Source: Gammaproteobacteria bacterium
GTDB lineage: Bacteria > Pseudomonadota > Gammaproteobacteria > DRJJ01
Direction: 5' to 3'
Assembly: GCA_011052255.1 (NCBI GenBank)
Contig: DRJJ01000267.1
Coordinates: 1-8,622, forward strand
DNA: 8,622 bases
Positions 4,683 through 8,622 of this stretch are shown one piece after another. The position numbers were made by a program, and so were the translations under genes. Within the stretch, counting starts at the first letter, position 1, and each line of letters starts with the position of its first letter. The notes below the pieces were generated by a model that made no database searches, had not been told where the DNA came from, and worked only from the letters and a program-made list of their open reading frames with translations.

Positions 4683-6542
4683 TTAGATAGACAGCGACTT
4701 AACGCGCTTGCGGCCATAATAAAGGTTGATTACCGCACGGGTGCCCATAATGGCGGTAAACATCGAGGTCAGTATGCCCAGCGACAGAGTCACCGCAAAG
4801 CCCTTGACCGGCCCGCTACCAAAGCTGAACAACACGATCGCTGCTATCAGCGTAGTCACGTTGGCATCGGCAATGGTCGAAAAGGCCTTTTCATAACCGG
4901 AATGAATACTGGCCTGTACCGAATTACCTATACCCAGTTCTTCACGTATGCGTTCAAAGATCAACACATTGGCATCCACCGCCATACCGACCGTGAGCAC
5001 AATCCCGGCAATACCCGGCAGGGTTAGCGTGGCCTGTAGCAACGACAGCAGCGCCACAATAATGATCAGATTAAAGGTCAGTGCCAGATTGGCGACCAGA
5101 CCAAAGAACTTGTAATACACCGCCATAAACACCAGCACCAGTGCAAAGCCGATCAGCACTGATTCGAAGCCCTGTTCAATATTGTCTTTACCCAGGCTGG
5201 GGCCAACGGTGCGCTCTTCAATAATTTCCATCGGCGCGGCCAGCGCACCGGCACGCAGTAGAATAGCCAGGTTATGCGCCTCGGCCGGGGTGTCCAGACC
5301 ACTGATCTGGAATCGCTTGCTTAAACGCTCCTGAATCGTGGCGACATTAATCACCTCTTCGATGCGACGTTTTACGCGTGTTTTCTTGCCAGCAACAATG
5401 CGGGTTTCGTTCTTGGTTTCAATATACACCACCGCCATCGAATCCTTGATGTGGTCTTTGGTGAAGTTACTGAAACGCTTGGCGCCTTTGTCGTCCAGAT
5501 TAATGTACACCGCCGGTGAACTGCTACGCGAATCAAAGCCGGACGAGGCATGGGTAATATAATCACCGGTAATAATCACCCGGCGGCTAAGCAGAATCGG
5601 CTGACCATTACGGCGCTTGTACAAACGGGTGCCGGCCGGGGCACGGCCACTGCTCACATACTGGGCCACATTCAGGTTACGTTCGTCAACCAGACGCAGT
5701 TCCAGTGTCGCGGTAGCACCCAGCAGCTCCTTGGCCTGGGCCGGGTCCTGCACGCCGGGTAACTGCACAATAATACGGCTGTCACCCTGCTTCTGGATAA
5801 TCGGTTCGGCAACACCCAGTTCATTTACCCGATTGCGCAGGGTGGTCATGTTCTGCTGCAGCGCAAACTTTTTCACTTCCTTCATGTGCACTTCGGTCAG
5901 TCGTGCCAGCACAAAAAAATCAGCACCATTATCTTCTGCCGTCAGCACCAGGTCCTTGTTACTGGCCAGCTCGGACATGGCCTTGTCACGGGTTGCCGCA
6001 TCACGGAAGCGCACCCGTATATAATCCTGCGAACGAGTCACGCCAATATGACGAATCTTGTTTTCACGTAACTGGGTTTTGATATCGCCAATGTAGCGCT
6101 CTTCCTCTTTGGCCAGTGCGGCATCCATGTCCACTTCCATCAGAAAGTGTATGCCGCCCTGTAAATCCAGACCCAGATACATCGGCTTTGCACCAAATAC
6201 CCGTAACCAGTCCGGTGTTGCGGCGGCCAGATTCTGTGCCACCACAAAGCGGCCACTCAGCGCATCTTCCAGCGCAACGGAGGCCTTGAGCTGATCTTCG
6301 CTGTCTTTAAAGCGAATCATCATCTTGCCATTAACACGCTCCATACCCAGATCGGTCACACCGGCCCTTTTTATGGTGTCTTCGATCTCGATACGAATAT
6401 TGTTATCAAGCTCCTGCGCACGTATCGGCGACACCAGCACGGCCGGGTCCTTGCCATACAGGTTAGGTGCGGCATACAACAGCCCCAACAACAGCACAGC
6501 CAGAATCAGCAGATATTTCCACAGCGGGTATTGATTAATCAT
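4683..6542 (-). CDS. secD: Protein translocase subunit SecD
   Basis: The 619 residues match full-length gammaproteobacterial SecD (E. coli 615). The protein forms a heterocomplex with SecF and YajC in the inner membrane and helps drive the late, proton-motive-force-dependent stage of export. An N-terminal span lies at about 8-25 (WKYLLILAVLLLGLLYAA). GLDLQGGIHFLMEVD (124-138) is the D1 motif. The large periplasmic P1 region includes TLRNRVNELGVAEPIIQKQG (234-253) and TLELRLVDE (279-287). EERTVGPSLGKDNI (442-455) precedes the membrane block. Five further spans follow from about 458 to 608, with the proton-path motif AVDANVLIFERIREEL (521-536, Asp523) in place. The start is ATG 6542, 15 bases after yajC, with GGAT upstream. 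Tight spacing to yajC and secF indicates one transcript. No frameshift or missing motif was found. Confidence 0.98.
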   Translation of the reverse strand: MINQYPLWKYLLILAVLLLGLLYAAPNLYGKDPAVLVSPIRAQELDNNIRIEIEDTIKRAGVTDLGMERVNGKMMIRFKDSEDQLKASVALEDALSGRFVVAQNLAAATPDWLRVFGAKPMYLGLDLQGGIHFLMEVDMDAALAKEEERYIGDIKTQLRENKIRHIGVTRSQDYIRVRFRDAATRDKAMSELASNKDLVLTAEDNGADFFVLARLTEVHMKEVKKFALQQNMTTLRNRVNELGVAEPIIQKQGDSRIIVQLPGVQDPAQAKELLGATATLELRLVDERNLNVAQYVSSGRAPAGTRLYKRRNGQPILLSRRVIITGDYITHASSGFDSRSSSPAVYINLDDKGAKRFSNFTKDHIKDSMAVVYIETKNETRIVAGKKTRVKRRIEEVINVATIQERLSKRFQISGLDTPAEAHNLAILLRAGALAAPMEIIEERTVGPSLGKDNIEQGFESVLIGFALVLVFMAVYYKFFGLVANLALTFNLIIIVALLSLLQATLTLPGIAGIVLTVGMAVDANVLIFERIREELGIGNSVQASIHSGYEKAFSTIADANVTTLIAAIVLFSFGSGPVKGFAVTLSLGILTSMFTAIMGTRAVINLYYGRKRVKSLSI

Positions 6543-6557
6543 GGGTTAAATCCGTTT

Positions 6558-6887
6558 TCAGGCGCCTTTAATAGTGCCCTTGGGTAGCAATGTAGACACA
6601 GCGTTGCGCTGTACCTGTACCTGAGTATCCCTGGCAATTTCAATGGTCATGAAATTGTCATCGATCTCGATAATCTTGCCCAGCATGCCACCACTGGTTG
6701 CAATCTCATCACCCTTGGCCAGTGCCGCGATCATGTTCTTCTGTTCCTTGGCGCGCTTGGACTGCGGACGAATCAGCAGGAAGTAGAAAATAATAAAAAT
6801 AACAATCAGCGGAATAAAACTGGCCGGGCCAGCAGATACTGCGTCGGCAGGCCCTTCGGCCCACGCATTACTAATGAAAAAACTCAT
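6558..6887 (-). CDS. yajC: Sec translocon accessory protein YajC
   Basis: A 109-residue protein with the typical YajC layout. It has a short N-terminus (MSFFISNAWAEG), one membrane span at about 23-39 (FIPLIVIFIIFYFLLIR), and then the diagnostic IRPQSKRAKEQKNM (39-52). The cytoplasmic beta-rich domain contains GDEIATSGGMLGKI (59-72) and IEIARDTQVQVQRNAV (82-97). YajC associates with SecDF and the SecYEG holotranslocon; its exact role is modest and not essential in E. coli. The start ATG 6887 has AGGATGGA about 10 bases upstream. It is the first gene of the yajC-secD-secF group and is separated from tgt by 270 bp, so it may have its own promoter (6925-6953). Confidence 0.97.
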   Translation of the reverse strand: MSFFISNAWAEGPADAVSAGPASFIPLIVIFIIFYFLLIRPQSKRAKEQKNMIAALAKGDEIATSGGMLGKIIEIDDNFMTIEIARDTQVQVQRNAVSTLLPKGTIKGA

Positions 6888-6924
6888 GGTGATCTATCCA
6901 TCCTGTTCTTGTTGTAACTTAAAG

Positions 6925-6953
6925 TAAATATGGCCTTGTACTGGCCTTTTCAA
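6925..6953 (-). promoter_or_regulatory. Candidate yajC-secD-secF promoter with duplicated AAGGCCA
   Basis: On the minus strand, TTGAAA (6953-6948; 5 of 6 matches to TTGACA) and TATTTA (6930-6925; 3 of 6 matches to TATAAT) are 17 bases apart, about 38 bases before the yajC start. The spacer holds AAGGCCA-GTAC-AAGGCCA, two direct repeats 11 bases apart, one helical turn, which could be a regulator site. Confidence 0.35.
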
Positions 6954-7009
6954 CACCCGGACAAGCCCGAAACCCGCACTTTTAGTCAAATAACGCAAAT
7001 TTCAGCGTC

Positions 7010-7024
7010 ACATTAATCTAATGT
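7010..7024. repeat. 15-bp inverted repeat ACATTAATCTAATGT
   Basis: ACATTA and TAATGT, perfect 6-bp arms around ATC. It overlaps the first two bases of the GTAG head of the REP hairpin at 7023. It could be a regulator half of the tgt-yajC gap or part of the repeat's insertion context. Confidence 0.35.
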
Positions 7025-7057
7025 AGGGTGGGTTAGCATCCTTCCGCGTAACCCGCC
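7023..7057 (+). repeat. GTAG-headed REP hairpin
   Basis: GTAG (7023-7026) is followed directly by GGTGGGTTA (7027-7035), a 13-base internal stretch, and TAACCCGCC (7049-7057), a 9-bp stem with one T-G pair. Same layout as the element at 3686-3716 but a different stem sequence. It is followed by a small hairpin GTTGC-GCA-GCAAC (7062-7074). It lies between tgt and yajC. Confidence 0.6.
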
Positions 7058-7099
7058 AGCCGTTGCGCAGCAACACCTTAAACCCCATATCCCGCCCAT

Positions 7100-7127
7100 T
7101 ATGCCATATAACCCTATCATTGGCATA
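7100..7127. repeat. Inverted repeat downstream of tgt
   Basis: TATGCCA (7100-7106) and TGGCATA (7121-7127) are perfect 7-bp arms around 14 bases. It lies 31 bases past the tgt stop codon. There is no T-tract on the minus strand, so terminator function is doubtful. Confidence 0.4.
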
Positions 7128-7157
7128 TATCCAGCCTGTTCCAGGCCTGTTGCGCGT

Positions 7158-8264
7158 CTATTCCGGCCCCTCAGCCAACCTGGCATAAAAATCCCGACTA
7201 AAATCCGCCAGTCTGCCCGCCGCAATCGCGTCCCGCAGCCCGGCCATCAGCTCCTGGTAGTAAAACAGGTTATGGATCGTATTCAGCCGCGGCCCCAGCA
7301 TCTCACCGCACTTATCCAGATGCCGCAAATACGAGCGGCTGTAATGCTGGCAGGTATAACAGCCACAGTCCTCATCCAGCGGCCGGGTATCTTTCGCATA
7401 CCGGCTGTTACGGATACGGATCACCCCGCTATGCACAAACAAATGGCCATTACGCGCATTGCGGCTGGGCATCACACAATCGAACATATCAATACCGCGC
7501 TGCACCGCATCGACAATATCCTCCGGCTTGCCCACGCCCATCAGGTAACGCGGCCGCTCTGCCGGCATAATGGGTTGCAGGTAATCGAGGATCATCTCAC
7601 GCTGGTCCTTCGGCTCACCCACCGACAGCCCTCCAATCGCATAACCGTCAAAGCCAATCTCTTGCAGCCCATCGAGTGATTGCTGGCGTAATTCGGGGTA
7701 CATCCCGCCCTGCACAATCCCAAATAACGCGGCCGGATTATCACCATGCGCATCACGGCTACGCCGCGCCCAGCGCAGCGATAACTGCATCGACTGCTGC
7801 GCCTCTTGCTCGGTGGCCGGAAATGGCGTGCATTCATCAAAAATCATCACAATATCCGCGCCCAGCTCACGCTGCACCTGCATCGACTCTTCCGGGCCCA
7901 TAAACACCTTGCCGCCATTCACCGGCGACTGAAAGGTCACGCCCTTTTCGGTAATCTTGCGCAAATCACCCAGGCTAAACACCTGAAAACCACCTGAGTC
8001 GGTCAGAATCGGCCCGTCCCAGTGCATAAAGTCATGCAAATCCCCGTGCGCCTGCACTACTTCGGTACCTGGCCGCAGCATCAGATGGAAGGTATTACCC
8101 AGAATAATCTCCGCACCCAGCCCGCGCAGCTCCTCCGGCGTCACCGCCTTGACCGTGCCATAAGTACCGACCGGCATGAATGCCGGGGTTTCAACCGTGC
8201 CGCGCGCAAAAGCCAGCTGCCCACGGCGCGCATTCCCATCTGTAGCTAATAAATCAAATTTCAC
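7158..8264 (-). CDS. tgt: Queuine tRNA-ribosyltransferase (tRNA-guanine transglycosylase)
   Basis: The 368-residue enzyme swaps guanine-34 of GUN-anticodon tRNAs (Asp, Asn, His, Tyr) for the queuosine precursor preQ1 in the cytoplasm. Catalytic motifs are complete: ILTDSGGFQVFSL (86-98, Asp89 general acid), IFDECTPFP (141-149, Asp143), GIVQGGMY (182-189) and GGLSVGEP (211-218) in the substrate pocket, and FDCVMPSRNARNG (261-273) with nucleophile Asp262. The zinc site is intact: Cys300, Cys302, Cys305 (DCGCYTC) and His331. The start codon is GTG, not ATG; AGGA seven bases upstream supports it, and the peptide (M)KFDLLATDGNARRGQL matches orthologues. queA lies 135 bp upstream on the same strand and acts next in the pathway, so co-transcription is likely although a hairpin repeat interrupts the gap. 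Confidence 0.97.
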   Translation of the reverse strand: MKFDLLATDGNARRGQLAFARGTVETPAFMPVGTYGTVKAVTPEELRGLGAEIILGNTFHLMLRPGTEVVQAHGDLHDFMHWDGPILTDSGGFQVFSLGDLRKITEKGVTFQSPVNGGKVFMGPEESMQVQRELGADIVMIFDECTPFPATEQEAQQSMQLSLRWARRSRDAHGDNPAALFGIVQGGMYPELRQQSLDGLQEIGFDGYAIGGLSVGEPKDQREMILDYLQPIMPAERPRYLMGVGKPEDIVDAVQRGIDMFDCVMPSRNARNGHLFVHSGVIRIRNSRYAKDTRPLDEDCGCYTCQHYSRSYLRHLDKCGEMLGPRLNTIHNLFYYQELMAGLRDAIAAGRLADFSRDFYARLAEGPE

Positions 8265-8301
8265 AAAATAATCCTAACAGTAAATCCCCTTCCTCTTTTA
8301 A

Positions 8302-8324
8302 TCCCCTCTCCCCCAGGGAGAGGG
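8302..8324. repeat. CCCTCTCCC hairpin repeat, copy 4
   Basis: CCCTCTCCC (8304-8312), loop CCA, GGGAGAGGG (8316-8324): a perfect 9-bp stem preceded by TC. It lies inside the queA-tgt gap, so if the two genes share a transcript the hairpin is carried in the middle of it. Confidence 0.8.
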
Positions 8325-8344
8325 TTAGGGCATGGACGCAGGAG

Positions 8345-8369
8345 GTAGAGCAACGCATGGAGCAGTTGC
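8345..8369 (+). repeat. Possible GTAG-headed REP hairpin
   Basis: GTAG (8345-8348), one A, then GCAAC-GC (8350-8356), loop ATGGA, GC-A-GTTGC (8362-8369), a 7-bp stem with one bulge. The layout resembles the elements at 3686 and 7023 but with a weaker stem and an extra base after GTAG. It directly follows copy 4 of the CCCTCTCCC hairpin. Confidence 0.35.
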
Positions 8370-8399
8370 CGAGGGGATAAAACAGCCCCCTTCCCTAAC

Positions 8400-8622
8400 T
8401 CAAATCATAAACATCCCATCCCCATAACTAAAAAACCGATACTCCTCCTCAACCGCATGCCTGTACGCCCCCATCACACTCTCATACCCCGCAAACGCCA
8501 CCACCAGCATCAACAAAGTCGATTCCGGCAAATGAAAATTAGTAATCAACCCATCCACCACCCGAAACTCATACCCCGGATAAATAAAAATATCCGTCTC
8601 ATCATTATAAGGCTGTATCCCA
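8400..8622 (-). CDS. queA: S-adenosylmethionine:tRNA ribosyltransferase-isomerase, C-terminus (partial)
   Basis: The last 73 codons are present and the gene runs off the right edge. The peptide reads GIQPYNDETDIFIYPG, then YEFRVVDGLITNFHLPES, then TLLMLVVAFAGYE, and ends AYRHAVEEEYRFFSYGDGMFMI. ITNFHLP-STLLMLV-AFAG and YRFFSYGD are diagnostic of QueA, which adds the ribosyl moiety of S-adenosylmethionine to preQ1 in tRNA to form epoxyqueuosine, the step after Tgt. The reading frame was found by translating the minus strand; the stop is TGA at 8402-8400. The coding strand is unusually G-rich and C-poor (about 80 G to 21 C in this segment), with many GGG, TTG and GTG codons, unlike the C-ending codons common in mid-tgt. 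It sits upstream of tgt on the same strand, as in many gammaproteobacteria. Confidence 0.95.
   Translation of the reverse strand, partial: GIQPYNDETDIFIYPGYEFRVVDGLITNFHLPESTLLMLVVAFAGYESVMGAYRHAVEEEYRFFSYGDGMFMI

Noticed and set aside
4670..4717. Longer SecF with 16 extra N-terminal residues
   Set aside because: It would overlap secD by 35 bases; the start at 4669 follows GGAG and gives the typical MRIF beginning.
4380..6534. Several open frames on the plus strand across secF and secD, the longest 215 residues
   Set aside because: They are antisense shadows of strongly conserved secD/secF coding sequence and show no independent features.
371..8324. CRISPR-like array from the recurring palindromes
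   Set aside because: The copies are kilobases apart, in different gaps and without regular spacers.

Overview
The window looks like chromosomal DNA from a gammaproteobacterium of moderate G+C content. The main evidence is the gene order queA-tgt-yajC-secD-secF with suhB nearby, a neighbourhood known from Pseudomonas and relatives. The protein sequences fit typical gammaproteobacterial family lengths. No phage, plasmid or tRNA genes were seen. Species cannot be named from this window.

Layout, left to right. The first 125 bases hold the start of leuC on the minus strand (leucine biosynthesis). A LysR-type regulator is transcribed divergently from it (417-1292, +). suhB follows (1659-2459, +). 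Two small uncharacterised genes come next: an 81-residue soluble protein (2801-3046, +) and a 112-residue cysteine-rich membrane protein (3277-3615, +). The right half is a minus-strand block: queA 3' end (8400-8622), tgt (7158-8264), yajC (6558-6887), secD (4683-6542) and secF (3734-4669). QueA and Tgt act in queuosine modification of tRNA. YajC, SecD and SecF form the accessory complex of the Sec translocon. The last plus-strand gene and secF are convergent around 3616-3733.

The most unusual part is the intergenic DNA. Nearly every gap carries short structured repeats of several kinds: a twin-hairpin element upstream of lysR (269-345); four copies of a CCCTCTCCC/GGGAGAGGG hairpin (371, 2496, 3641, 8302); a 215-bp MITE-like element with perfect 31-bp terminal inverted repeats and a chain of internal hairpins (1350-1564); and two, perhaps three, hairpins headed by GTAG, the layout of REP sequences handled by RAYT (TnpA-REP) proteins (3686-3716 minus, 7023-7057 plus, 8345-8369 plus). 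No transposase or RAYT gene is present, so any mobilising enzyme must be encoded elsewhere.

The two small genes between suhB and secF are the best candidates for undescribed biology. The 112-residue protein has a Cys-dense N-terminus before two predicted membrane spans, and an 18-bp palindrome between a consensus -10 box and its start codon. The 81-residue gene has a leader that can form a stem-loop. No function can be assigned to either from sequence alone.
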